From contig CAJTMM010000021.1 in assembly GCA_910577465.1 (NCBI GenBank), positions 1-45,520 on the forward strand: a stretch of 45,520 nucleotides of DNA, given 5' to 3'. This document shows, one piece after another, positions 23,948 to 32,842 of this stretch (position 1 is the first letter of the stretch; every line of letters starts with the position of its first letter). This stretch comes from an uncultured Muribaculaceae bacterium. Lineage in GTDB: Bacteria; Bacteroidota; Bacteroidia; Bacteroidales; Muribaculaceae. Below the pieces are notes generated by a model. It saw only the letters and a list, made by a program, of their open reading frames with translations, was not told the origin of the DNA and did no database searches. The position numbers were made by a program, and so were the translations under genes.

Positions 23948-26356
23948 ATGAACCGATTAAAATCACATATTATATTATTGATAGCCTTGTTGTGTGCATT
24001 TCCGGCAGTTGCCGAGCAAGTTACCCTGCACGGCAAGGTTATAGACCAGGCAAATCAACCCCTGGAGTTTGCAACGGTTAAAATAAAGGGTACAGCTATC
24101 GGTACCACGACCGGATTGGATGGAAGTTATCGTCTTACTACCGCGCCTTCTGATACCATAGTGGTGATATTCACATGTATAGGCTATGATGAAGAGCGGC
24201 GTACACTTATCAATGCTTCCGGTGATGTGACGTTGAATATGCGTATGCGTGAGATAGCCAAGGTTATTGGCGAGGTAGAGGTGACCGAGATTCGCAAGCA
24301 GACCGGTTCCATGCAGAGTGTTGATGCCAAGGATTATAAGCTTGCGGCAGATGCTACGGGCGGCAGCGTCGAATCACTGCTTGGAACGCTTGCCGGCGTG
24401 AGTTCCTCCAATGAACTTTCGGCGCAGTATTCCGTGCGTGGAGGAACGTATGATGAAAATAGCGTGTACATCAATGGCATAGAGGTATATAGACCTCAGT
24501 TAATCACATCCGGACAGCAGGAAGGTTTGTCTATAATTAACCCGGACTTGGTGGGTGCTATAGGATTTTCAACCGGAGGATTCACTGCCGAATATGGTGA
24601 CAAAATGTCATCGGCTCTTGATATAACATACCGTCAGCCTGAGGCTTTTGAAGGATCATTGGCATTGAGTCTTATGGGCGGAAGTCTTGCTATCGGACAG
24701 AGTTCAAAGCATTTTTCGCAACTACATGGCGTGAGATATAAGCGTAATACCTCCATGCTCGGGTCTTTGGAAACGAAAGGGGAGTACGATCCTACATTCT
24801 TTGACTATCAGACTAATCTGGTGTATAAGATCTCTCCAAAATGGAAGATGTCTTTCTTGGGAAATATTGCAGTAAACAACTATAAGTTTACTCCGGTCAA
24901 CAGAACTACCAATTTCGGTACGGCTGAGGATGCTAAAAAATTCACGGTATATTTCGATGGGCATGAAAAGGATAAGTTTGAGACATTTTTCGGCGCATAT
25001 TCATTGGATTTTAAGCCCAATAAGGCTACTGATTTGTCGCTTGTGATATCCGGATTCCAGTCTAACGAACTTGTCACCTACGATATCTCAGGTGAGTATT
25101 GGCTGGATCAGGCAGGCACTTCCGGTGGAGATGTCGGTGGAGAACTCGGTGTGGGAAAGTATCTGGAACATGCACGTAACCGGTTTAAATCTACGGTATT
25201 TGATGTCTCGCTCAAGGGGTCGTCGGTAGTGAAGCGTCATACTCTTACGTATGGGTTGACGTATAAGCATGAGAGTGTGATGGAGCGTAGCCGTGAGTGG
25301 GAATTGCGTGATTCGGCAGGATTCTCGTTGCCAAATATCCCCGATGCATTGCGCGTGGTTTATAATCTGTCGTCAAATCATAATCTGTCATCATCGCGTA
25401 TGAGCGCGTTTGTGCAGGACAATTTCCGCATTAACACCTCTGCCGGATATTTTAATATCAATGGAGGTGTGCGGATGAGTTATTGGGATTTTAACAAGGA
25501 GTTCCTTGTGAGTCCACGTGTGTCAGTAGGCTTCATCCCGGAGCGGAATAACCGATGGGCATTCAGGTTTGCTACCGGGCTATATTATCAGTCTCCGTTC
25601 TATAAGGAGTTCCGTATGCCTGTCGAAGATGCCGACGGAAATACAGTGATAGCGCTGAATAAAGATATTAAATCCCAACGCAGTGTGCATCTTATTTTGG
25701 GTAGCGATTATACATTTAGGGCATTTAACCGTCCATTCAAACTGTCGGGCGAGCTTTATTACAAAGCATTGGGTAATCTGATACCTTATGAAGTGGATAA
25801 TCTTAAAGTGACATATACCGGCAAGAATGAGACAAGTGGATTTGCCGCCGGATTGGACTTGAAGCTATTTGGGCAGTTTGTGCCTGGAAGCGATTCCTGG
25901 ATTAGTTTCTCTTTGATGAAAACACAGGAGACTTTGCATGGAGTGAAGGTGCCTCGTCCTAACGACCGTCGTTATGGCGTTGCCCTGTTCTTCACTGATT
26001 ACTTTCCGCGTTTCCCAAAACTTAAGTTCAGTTTGCGTGGTATTTTCAACGACGGACTTCCGGCAACGGCTCCTCGCAGTACTCGCGATAAAAGTTATTT
26101 TCGAACACCTGCATATAAACGTGTCGATATAGGGTTGATGTATGGCTTGCTGACGCCACTTAAGGATGGGGAATCGCGCGACGGATTTTTGCGCCATTTC
26201 AAAAGTATATGGCTTGGAGTGGATGTGTTCAACCTTTTCGATATATCCAACGTGAGCAGTTATTACTGGGTGACGGATGTCAATGATATTCAGTATGCCG
26301 TTCCTAATTATCTCACGCGCCGTCAGATTAATGTTCGATTGTCTATTGATTTCTGA
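23948..26356 (+). CDS. TonB-dependent receptor with carboxypeptidase-like N-domain
   Basis: An 802-residue outer-membrane receptor. A signal peptide ends LLCAFPAVAEQ. Residues about 25-105 are a carboxypeptidase-regulatory-like beta-sandwich (LHGKVIDQANQPLEFATVKI, GLDGSYRL). A plug domain follows (about 140-235: SVESLLGTLAGVSSS, QYSVRGGTYDENSVYINGIEVY). The rest is a 22-strand barrel ending INVRLSIDF with a terminal aromatic. Such receptors import large ligands (metal chelates, vitamins, glycans) with TonB energy. No SusD-like gene is next to it, so it is not a normal glycan Sus pair; the ligand is unknown. It appears monocistronic. Confidence 0.92.
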   Translation: MNRLKSHIILLIALLCAFPAVAEQVTLHGKVIDQANQPLEFATVKIKGTAIGTTTGLDGSYRLTTAPSDTIVVIFTCIGYDEERRTLINASGDVTLNMRMREIAKVIGEVEVTEIRKQTGSMQSVDAKDYKLAADATGGSVESLLGTLAGVSSSNELSAQYSVRGGTYDENSVYINGIEVYRPQLITSGQQEGLSIINPDLVGAIGFSTGGFTAEYGDKMSSALDITYRQPEAFEGSLALSLMGGSLAIGQSSKHFSQLHGVRYKRNTSMLGSLETKGEYDPTFFDYQTNLVYKISPKWKMSFLGNIAVNNYKFTPVNRTTNFGTAEDAKKFTVYFDGHEKDKFETFFGAYSLDFKPNKATDLSLVISGFQSNELVTYDISGEYWLDQAGTSGGDVGGELGVGKYLEHARNRFKSTVFDVSLKGSSVVKRHTLTYGLTYKHESVMERSREWELRDSAGFSLPNIPDALRVVYNLSSNHNLSSSRMSAFVQDNFRINTSAGYFNINGGVRMSYWDFNKEFLVSPRVSVGFIPERNNRWAFRFATGLYYQSPFYKEFRMPVEDADGNTVIALNKDIKSQRSVHLILGSDYTFRAFNRPFKLSGELYYKALGNLIPYEVDNLKVTYTGKNETSGFAAGLDLKLFGQFVPGSDSWISFSLMKTQETLHGVKVPRPNDRRYGVALFFTDYFPRFPKLKFSLRGIFNDGLPATAPRSTRDKSYFRTPAYKRVDIGLMYGLLTPLKDGESRDGFLRHFKSIWLGVDVFNLFDISNVSSYYWVTDVNDIQYAVPNYLTRRQINVRLSIDF

Positions 26357-26396
26357 TACATGCGGTATGTTTTTTTGCCGTGCAGGAAACTTTATG

Positions 26397-26405
26397 TAAT
26401 TTTGT
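26397..26405 (+). promoter_or_regulatory. -7 box for the RelA/SpoT-like gene pair
   Basis: The sequence TAATTTTGT fits TAnnTTTG(C/T), 27 nt before the ATG at 26433. It gives the two-gene unit its own promoter, separate from the TonB receptor gene. Confidence 0.6.
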
Positions 26406-26432
26406 GACAGGTGTTTAAGATAAATTCATCTA

Positions 26433-27245
26433 ATGGCGGTACTGCAATCAAGTAAATATGAGGGCTCCAAGCCGCAAACCATGGAGGAATATATGCCTTG
26501 GTTTGAGTCTGAATTCAAATGTAATTTGCGAGACTACGCAAATTATTATGATATTGCCACAAGCCATCTGAAGCATAAATTAGAGATATCACAGTTCTGG
26601 CAATCACTTGGAAAAGAGCTTCCTAATATCAATGACAGATACAAAATGCAGAAGGGATGTCCATTGATGGCGAGAACTGAAGCTCCGGATATCCTTATAA
26701 AGAGTTTGGAGTCCCTGACTTTAAAGTCATTTAGAAAGAATGTTCTCAATAATCCGTCATTTCCGGAGCCGCCATCTGTCTCCGGATGGATTTATCAGGA
26801 TAATTGGTTTACATCCATTCATGACATTCTGCGTACAACTATTGTTGTGAAATATCTTGACGGGGTGGAATTTCTGCTTGATGAACTTAAAACTTTGGCA
26901 GAGCAAAAAGGATGTAGATTTGATTACTCATTGGAAGCCCGGGAAGAAGGATATTATGCGGCACATGGGGCGTTGTCATTGACGCTCGATGTGATAGATC
27001 AGAAATTTTACCCAAATCCAACGGAAATTGAGGTGGAAATTCAGATTACTACCGAATTGCAGGAGGTCATCAAAACGTTGTTGCATAAGCACTATGAGGA
27101 AAACCGTAAAAGAATAGCCCCATCCAATAGAAAATGGCAGTGGGATTACAATTGCGATGAATTCTCATCGAATTATCTCGGGCATATAGTGCATTATGTG
27201 GAGGGCAGGATAGTGGCAATTCGAGATAAACAGGCAAATAATTGA
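26433..27245 (+). CDS. Single-domain RelA/SpoT synthetase-like protein (possible toxSAS)
   Basis: A 270-residue protein with only a RelA/SpoT nucleotidyltransferase-like domain: no HD hydrolase and no TGS/ACT domains. Landmarks: RTEAPDILIKSLES (81-94, like the R-x-K/E-S/A-P-x-S-I-x-x-K motif), DILRTTIVV (131-139, the D-x-x-x-R core without the usual Gly), GYYAAHGAL (173-181, with the nucleobase-stacking Tyr and the His), and EVEIQITTELQE (200-211, with the catalytic E-x-Q pair), then HKHYEE. Such small proteins either make (p)ppGpp-type alarmones or, as toxSAS toxins, pyrophosphorylate tRNA or nucleotides. Followed 14 nt later by an unknown 150-residue protein, and with its own promoter. A toxin role is inference; the fold call is strong. 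Confidence 0.85.
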   Translation: MAVLQSSKYEGSKPQTMEEYMPWFESEFKCNLRDYANYYDIATSHLKHKLEISQFWQSLGKELPNINDRYKMQKGCPLMARTEAPDILIKSLESLTLKSFRKNVLNNPSFPEPPSVSGWIYQDNWFTSIHDILRTTIVVKYLDGVEFLLDELKTLAEQKGCRFDYSLEAREEGYYAAHGALSLTLDVIDQKFYPNPTEIEVEIQITTELQEVIKTLLHKHYEENRKRIAPSNRKWQWDYNCDEFSSNYLGHIVHYVEGRIVAIRDKQANN

Positions 27246-27259
27246 TAAAGATTAAAGAT

Positions 27260-27712
27260 ATGAAACAAGAATTTATAGATTACTTAAGTGCTATCGGATT
27301 GTCTGATGTTCTTAAAGATCGTATTTCCAAGGTACTAAATGAAGTTACGATATTGTACGGAATGACTGCCGATGATATATTTCTTTGTGATCTGGTGGGA
27401 AGTGACGGTACAAAAGATTATACAAGTCTTTGGGTGTTTAATGCCGATTCGATAGTAGAATGTAAGCAAGTGCTAAGAGCGGGCAATGAAGATTATGACA
27501 TGGTGAAAATGAGAGGCAATATTACATATTTTACATTGCAAAAGTCTAATTACGATTTTGCCACCGCTCCCACTATTGCATCACGTCTAAATGTTGAGTG
27601 CATATTCAGAAATAATGTGGTTTCATGTAAACTCATGGGGTCGGGCATTAATTGCAAGTATCTGTTGGAAATAGCCAAAAAGTACATTATAAATAATGTG
27701 GCTGCAGGATAG
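27260..27712 (+). CDS. Unknown protein in RelA/SpoT operon (candidate antitoxin)
   Basis: A 150-residue protein that I do not recognise. After an N-terminal helical part (EFIDYLSAIGLSDVLKDRI), it shows a run of short alternating strands: SLWVFNADSIVE, MVKMRGNITYFTLQKSN, RLNVECIFRNNVVSCKLMGSG, ending in a helix (LLEIAKKYIINNV). Several strands and a final helix resemble a small PH-like domain, but that is a guess. It has no signal peptide or membrane segment. ATG at 27260 chosen; a TTG at 27242 overlapping the upstream stop is less likely. The tight pairing with a single-domain synthetase suggests an antitoxin or regulator. Confidence 0.7.
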   Translation: MKQEFIDYLSAIGLSDVLKDRISKVLNEVTILYGMTADDIFLCDLVGSDGTKDYTSLWVFNADSIVECKQVLRAGNEDYDMVKMRGNITYFTLQKSNYDFATAPTIASRLNVECIFRNNVVSCKLMGSGINCKYLLEIAKKYIINNVAAG

Positions 27713-27740
27713 TAAAATGCGTCTGTTGGAAAAAAATGTG

Positions 27741-27749
27741 TAATTTTGC
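27741..27749 (+). promoter_or_regulatory. -7 box for the porin operon
   Basis: The sequence TAATTTTGC is an exact TAnnTTTGC match, 18 nt before the ATG at 27768. Confidence 0.6.
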
Positions 27750-27767
27750 GTCATTATACTTGAAAAG

Positions 27768-29753
27768 ATGCGAATTTACAGACTCATAATATTATTGGTG
27801 ATAGGATGTGTGGTGGTAATGCTCCATGCTAAGGAGCCTAAGAAGGTGGCACCTTCCTATGCCTGGGAATTGTTGCAGCCACTCGGTCTTGCTGAACCAT
27901 CGACTATCGATACCACAATGATTAATTATGGGCAGAAGTCTGTGCCCTCCGAACAGACGATTGCCTATGCGAATACCGGTAACCTCGGGGCTGCCGGTAT
28001 TGACATGGTGTACTTCGACCGTAAGCCCATGAGCGATTTTTTCTTCCGTGATGCGCTTGATGCGTGGTTGCCTATGCAGGGCAATCATCGCTTTTATAAT
28101 ACACGCATACCCATGACCCTGTTGAGTTATAACACGGCAGGAGGAAAGGAAAATAAGCAAGACCGCCTAAAAGCGACTTTCTCCGGTAATGCCAATGCCA
28201 AATTACAGTTTGGCGCAAGTCTTGATTATCTGTACTCTAAAGGCTCATACGCAAATCAGGCAGTGAAAAATCTGATGTGGGGCGTAGCAAGTTCTTATTT
28301 GGGTGACCGGTATGAATATCAGGCATTTTTCAATCATTACAATGGTCTTAATCAGGATAATGGCGGTATAACCGATGATTTGTATATTACCGACCCGGCT
28401 AAATTGCAGGGTGGCGAAACATCGGTCAATGCAAAGACTATTCCTACAAATCTTACCGCAGCCCGCACTCGCATGAAAGGGCAGGAGTTTTATATGAACC
28501 ATCGTTACAAGGTAGGATTTTGGGAGATAACTCCGCCTAATGATACCATACCCGATGATACTATAGAACATAAGCGGTATATTCCGGTATCGAGTTTTAT
28601 ATGGACATTGAATTACACTGGCGCTACCCACAAATTCTTTAATGATTCCCCCGAGGAAGCTTCGAAATTCTGGGACAATTATTATCTCACCACCGGCAAT
28701 TCAGAAGACGCTACAAGCTATTGGTCGTTGAAGAACACATTTGGTGTATCATTGTTGGAGGGATTCAATAAGTATGCCAAGGCTGGGCTTGCTGCGTATG
28801 TGACCCATGAAATACGCCGGTATACCCAGTCGGTTGACTCAATTCCAATTTCCGGTCCTGACCGTCCTGAGATACTGACTCCGTATCCATTCGATAGTCG
28901 TATCTCACCAAAGGCAACTGAGAATCTGCTATGGGTAGGTGCGCAGCTTACCAAGCAATCCGGACGTTTATTGCGGTATGAAGCTACTGGAAAAATAGGA
29001 CTTATCGGACCGGCTGCCGGTGAGGTTCATGTAGCCGGTAATGTTTCCACACGTTTCAAGCTGCTCGGAGATACGGTGTCTATTACCGGTTATGGTCTGT
29101 TTGCCAATGAGTCGGCTCCATATCTCATGAACAATTATGTGTCTAATTTTTTCATGTGGAAAAATAGTTTCGGAAAAACACGCCGATTGAAGTTTGGTGG
29201 TATTCTGAATGTACCGCAGACAGGAACTCGACTTAATATTGGAGCCGAAAACGTACAGAATAGTATATATTTCAACGACCGGTCGCTCCCGGTTCAACAT
29301 GGCGGTAGTGTGCAGGTGTTCAGCGCGTCATTGGAGCAGAATTTCCGTGTGGGTATCCTGAATTGGAATAATAAACTCACATATCAGACATCGTCCGACG
29401 ATGCCGTACTCCCGTTACCTAAATTCGCCGCATATACTAACCTGTTCATATTGTTCCGTGTGGCAAAGGTACTTCATGTCCAATTTGGTGTGGATTGCGA
29501 CTATTATTCAAAGTATTATGCTCCCGGATTCCAACCGGCAACTATGGCGTTCTATAACCAGCGTGAGGTGAAGGTGGGTAATTATCCCTTCATGAATCTG
29601 TATTTGAACATGAAACTCAGCAGGGCGCGGTTCTATGTCATGATGAGCCATGTCAACCAGGGATTGACCGGAAAGAATTACTTTGCATTACCACACTATC
29701 CTATGAATCCGCGACGTTTCCAGATGGGTGTCTCGGTTGATTTTGCCAATTGA
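27768..29753 (+). CDS. Putative porin (Porin_10-like)
   Basis: A 661-residue outer-membrane protein typical of Bacteroidetes putative porins. A signal peptide (IILLVIGCVVVMLHAKEP) is followed by a short conserved region (SYAWELLQPLGLAEPSTID, NTGNLGAAGIDMVYFDRK) and then a large barrel of amphipathic strands (LQFGASLDYLYSKGSYA, YEYQAFFNHYNGLNQDNGG, RLKFGGILNVPQTGTRLNI, KVLHVQFGVDCDYYSKYYAP), ending RRFQMGVSVDFAN. Cargo unknown. The following solute-binding gene overlaps its stop (TGATG), so the two are translationally coupled. Confidence 0.85.
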   Translation: MRIYRLIILLVIGCVVVMLHAKEPKKVAPSYAWELLQPLGLAEPSTIDTTMINYGQKSVPSEQTIAYANTGNLGAAGIDMVYFDRKPMSDFFFRDALDAWLPMQGNHRFYNTRIPMTLLSYNTAGGKENKQDRLKATFSGNANAKLQFGASLDYLYSKGSYANQAVKNLMWGVASSYLGDRYEYQAFFNHYNGLNQDNGGITDDLYITDPAKLQGGETSVNAKTIPTNLTAARTRMKGQEFYMNHRYKVGFWEITPPNDTIPDDTIEHKRYIPVSSFIWTLNYTGATHKFFNDSPEEASKFWDNYYLTTGNSEDATSYWSLKNTFGVSLLEGFNKYAKAGLAAYVTHEIRRYTQSVDSIPISGPDRPEILTPYPFDSRISPKATENLLWVGAQLTKQSGRLLRYEATGKIGLIGPAAGEVHVAGNVSTRFKLLGDTVSITGYGLFANESAPYLMNNYVSNFFMWKNSFGKTRRLKFGGILNVPQTGTRLNIGAENVQNSIYFNDRSLPVQHGGSVQVFSASLEQNFRVGILNWNNKLTYQTSSDDAVLPLPKFAAYTNLFILFRVAKVLHVQFGVDCDYYSKYYAPGFQPATMAFYNQREVKVGNYPFMNLYLNMKLSRARFYVMMSHVNQGLTGKNYFALPHYPMNPRRFQMGVSVDFAN

Positions 29754-30583
29754 TGAAAACTCCATTAAAAGGTTTCACCGGGAAGCGCATAAGTTTATAT
29801 GTGGCACTTCTATTAGGGGTGATGGTATTGATGCTGTCACTGCGCACATGTAGCGTGCCGCGTAGTGTCGCATATTCGGGTGATAGAAAGTCGGGAGGTG
29901 ATACTATTGATGTGGCAATCGAATATTCCCCGATGTCGGTGTATACTTATGGTGATACTTTGGGGGGATTTAATTTTGATTTGATGAATCATGTGGCGGC
30001 TCAGGCAGGATATGCCGTGAAATATCATCCGGTTGTCTCGTTGGAGAAATCGGTAGCCGGATTGGAGGATGGCATGTATGACATTCTTATAGCTGATGTG
30101 CCCATGACACTCGATTTTCAAGACCGTTTCGTATATTCCGACCCGGTATATCTTGATAAGCAGGTGCTTGTTCAACGTAAGGATTCGTTGGGTAGGGTAG
30201 AGATAGTTTCTCAGCTTGATCTTGCTCGACAGGAGGTATGGGTTGTGGCAAATTCCCCTGTGGTAAGCCGCCTGAAAAATCTTTCAGCAGAGATTGGAGA
30301 TACCATATATGTTAAGCAGGATAATCATTATGGGGCTGAGCAGCTTTTGATTATGACTGCGGTGGGAGATATACCCCGTGCTGTAGTTAATGAGAAATCG
30401 GCTCGCGCCATTGCTGATGACTATCCCGATGTGGATATATCCACGGCTATTTCGTTTACCCAGTTCCAATCGTGGATTATGCGCAAGGATAATGTAGAAC
30501 TTGCCGATTCCATAAATGCCGTACTCAAACGCATAAAACAAACCGATTATTACAAGGCATTGGAGAGCAAGTATCTTCAGTAA
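29753..30583 (+). CDS. Membrane-anchored family-3 solute-binding-like protein
   Basis: A 276-residue protein. Residues about 10-33 are a hydrophobic segment (RISLYVALLLGVMVLMLSL) serving as signal anchor or signal peptide, with a Cys just after it but no clear lipobox. The rest resembles a bacterial solute-binding protein family 3 domain: VAIEYSPMSVYTYGDTLGG at the start, GGFNFDLMNHVAAQAG, LEDGMYDILIADVPMT, RFVYSDPVYLDKQVLVQR, and a C-terminal LADSINAVLKRIKQTDYY. It could be the substrate-sensing domain of an MltF-like lytic transglycosylase without its catalytic part, or a periplasmic ligand binder. No ABC permease is nearby. Start at ATG 29753 overlaps the porin stop. Confidence 0.8.
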   Translation: MKTPLKGFTGKRISLYVALLLGVMVLMLSLRTCSVPRSVAYSGDRKSGGDTIDVAIEYSPMSVYTYGDTLGGFNFDLMNHVAAQAGYAVKYHPVVSLEKSVAGLEDGMYDILIADVPMTLDFQDRFVYSDPVYLDKQVLVQRKDSLGRVEIVSQLDLARQEVWVVANSPVVSRLKNLSAEIGDTIYVKQDNHYGAEQLLIMTAVGDIPRAVVNEKSARAIADDYPDVDISTAISFTQFQSWIMRKDNVELADSINAVLKRIKQTDYYKALESKYLQ

Positions 30584-30618
30584 AATATCCTCGTAATATG
30601 GTTTATACAGAATGTATA

Positions 30619-30666
30619 AAAAAAGAGTAGCGACGGAAACAAGTGTTTCAATCGCTACTCTTTTTT
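30619..30666. terminator. Bidirectional terminator between solute-binding gene and htpG
   Basis: AAAAAAGAGTAGCGA pairs with TCGCTACTCTTTTTT around an 18-nt loop. T-runs follow on both strands, and the flanking genes converge on it. Confidence 0.88.
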
Positions 30667-30682
30667 AGATTAATTTATACTG

Positions 30683-32731
30683 TTATAGAAGTGTTACCGA
30701 GCGGCGTATGAAGTCGTTAAGGTGTTGTCCTCGTAAAAGTCCGTTGGCAAGGAGAGCCAAGTCGATGACTTGTTTTACGAGTGGTTGCGCACTTGCGTAT
30801 TCTTCCGTTACCTTCTTCTTTTCTGCACGTTGGTGAGTTACTGTCTCATCGAAATGCTTTATCTGATTTTGATCTTCATCGGATAGTTTTCCGTCCTTGG
30901 CATTGTCTCGTATCGCCTGGGCTTTTGTGTTATTGTCGGCGATAGTATCAAATATCGGTTGAAGCTTAGGCATCAAGGCATTGTCGGCAGCGTCCTTGAT
31001 ACGTTTTATAACATCGCTTTCAGTGTTCACAATCAGGTTATAGCTGTCGGGGAGTTCGCCATAGAAACTCATTCCGGGTTGCATCGCAGCCATATCTTTC
31101 ATACGGCGCATGTACTCATTCTGGGTTATCAGTATGGGGTTGGCTTCAGGGGAAAGAGCTTCAAATGAAACAAGGAATTCAGCTTTATCCACGGCAGGAA
31201 TCTGTGAACGGAAAAGCTCGGTGAGCATGTCGCGTTCATTGGCAGATAACGATACCTCCTTTTTGTCGGATTTGGGGATGAGATTTTCCACTACATCGGA
31301 ATCGACGCGAACAAATCGCGATTTCTCGAGCTTGCTTTCAAGCATGCCTATGAAGTGACTGTCTAATTGTCCATCCATGAGCAATACGTTGTAGCCCTTT
31401 TCGGTAGCTGCATTTATATAGGTGTATTGCGCAACAGGGTCAGTGGCGTAAAGATATACCACATTGCCATCCTTGTCGGTCTGTGAGCCTTCGATTAAGG
31501 TACGGTACTCCTCGAGTGTATAGTATTTATTGTCGGTGTCTTTAAGAAGCACAAACTTCATGGCTGCGTCACAGAACTTCTGGTCCGTAAGCATTCCATA
31601 TTCAATAAATATTTTTATGTCATCCCACTTTTTTTCAAAATCGGGGCGGTCGGTTTTGAATATATCCTCCAAACGCGATGCTACTTTCTTGGTGATATAT
31701 CCCGATATTTTCTTTACTGCAGTATCGCTCTGAAGGTATGAGCGCGATACATTGAGTGGAATGTCGGGAGAATCGATTACGCCTTGCAGCAACATCATAA
31801 ATTCCGGAACCACGCCTTCTACTGAATCGGTTACATACACTTGATTGCAATATAGTTGGATGCGGTTCTTGGTGATTTCAAAGTTATTCTTGATTTTTGG
31901 GAAGAACAGTATACCTGTGAGGTTAAAAGGATAGTCTACATTCAGATGTATCCAAAATAGAGGATCTTCTTGTCCGGGGTACAATTCATGATAGAAATTG
32001 CGGTAATCTTCATCAGTAAGTTCCGATGGCTTTTTTGTCCAGGTCGGTTCTGTGTTGTTTATCACTTTATCGCGGTCGGTATCCACGTACTTGCCATCTT
32101 TCCATTCCTGTTCTTTACCCGAAATTACAGGCACCGGCAGGAAGCGGCAATATTTCTTCAATAGAAGATCCACTTCATTCTGTTCAAGGAACTTCTTGTT
32201 CTCATCGTCGATATAAAGGATAATATCAGTTCCGCGAGTGGTTTTTTCAATGGCTTCCATGGTATATTCCGGAGAACCGTCGCATTCCCAACGGACGGCT
32301 TCGGCACCATCCTTGTACGACAGTGACCGGATTTCCACTTTCTTTGCCACCATGAATGCCGAGTAAAATCCAAGTCCGAAATGACCGATTATCGCATTGG
32401 CATTGTCCTTATATTTCTCGAGGAATTCCTCTGCTCCCGAAAAGGCTATCTGATTGATGTACTTCTCTACATCGTCGGCTGTCATGCCGATGCCATGATC
32501 ACTTACAGTGAGTGTGCCTGCTTCTTTATCTACGGTTACATGCACGTTCATATCACCGAGTTCACCCTTGTATTCACCAAACGAAGCAAGTGTTTTAAGT
32601 TTCTGGGTGGCATCAATGGCATTGGAGACGAGTTCGCGTAGGAAAATCTCATGGTCGCTGTAAAGAAACTTTTTGATTACGGGGAAAATATTCTCAGTAG
32701 TGACCCCGATTGTACCTTTCTGTGTACTCAT
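30683..32731 (-). CDS. htpG: Molecular chaperone Hsp90 (HtpG)
   Basis: A 682-residue cytoplasmic ATP-dependent chaperone. The N-terminal GHKL ATPase is complete: ELVSNAIDATQKL with the ATP-site Glu/Asn, SDHGIGM, and GHFGLGFYSAFMV. The middle domain has PEYTMEAIEKTTRGTDI-type strands, PLNVSRSYLQ with the catalytic Arg, and LYATDPVAQYTYINAA. The C-terminal dimerisation part is present (YMRRMKDMAAM, then ALLANGLLRGQHLNDFIRRS). The length is slightly above the E. coli protein (624), as in other Bacteroidetes. No clear -7 box was found upstream. Separated from clpC by a terminator, so the two stress genes are adjacent but independent. Confidence 0.96.
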   Translation of the reverse strand: MSTQKGTIGVTTENIFPVIKKFLYSDHEIFLRELVSNAIDATQKLKTLASFGEYKGELGDMNVHVTVDKEAGTLTVSDHGIGMTADDVEKYINQIAFSGAEEFLEKYKDNANAIIGHFGLGFYSAFMVAKKVEIRSLSYKDGAEAVRWECDGSPEYTMEAIEKTTRGTDIILYIDDENKKFLEQNEVDLLLKKYCRFLPVPVISGKEQEWKDGKYVDTDRDKVINNTEPTWTKKPSELTDEDYRNFYHELYPGQEDPLFWIHLNVDYPFNLTGILFFPKIKNNFEITKNRIQLYCNQVYVTDSVEGVVPEFMMLLQGVIDSPDIPLNVSRSYLQSDTAVKKISGYITKKVASRLEDIFKTDRPDFEKKWDDIKIFIEYGMLTDQKFCDAAMKFVLLKDTDNKYYTLEEYRTLIEGSQTDKDGNVVYLYATDPVAQYTYINAATEKGYNVLLMDGQLDSHFIGMLESKLEKSRFVRVDSDVVENLIPKSDKKEVSLSANERDMLTELFRSQIPAVDKAEFLVSFEALSPEANPILITQNEYMRRMKDMAAMQPGMSFYGELPDSYNLIVNTESDVIKRIKDAADNALMPKLQPIFDTIADNNTKAQAIRDNAKDGKLSDEDQNQIKHFDETVTHQRAEKKKVTEEYASAQPLVKQVIDLALLANGLLRGQHLNDFIRRSVTLL

Positions 32732-32780
32732 ATCGTAGTTATTTATGGTTGTAAAATTTATCTATATAACATATCTGCAA

Positions 32781-32813
32781 AAAAAATGCCACATCCGAGA
32801 TGTGACATTTTTT
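32781..32813 (-). terminator. Intrinsic terminator after clpC
   Basis: The arms AAAAAATGCCACATC and GATGTGACATTTTTT pair with one mismatch around a 3-nt loop. On the minus strand a run of eight T follows. It lies between the clpC stop and htpG. Confidence 0.85.
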
Positions 32814-32842
32814 GTAAAATATGTCAATGTCAACTGACAAAA

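Noticed and set aside
23948..26356. SusC of a polysaccharide utilisation locus
   Set aside because: No SusD-like or glycoside hydrolase gene follows; it is a single TonB-dependent receptor.
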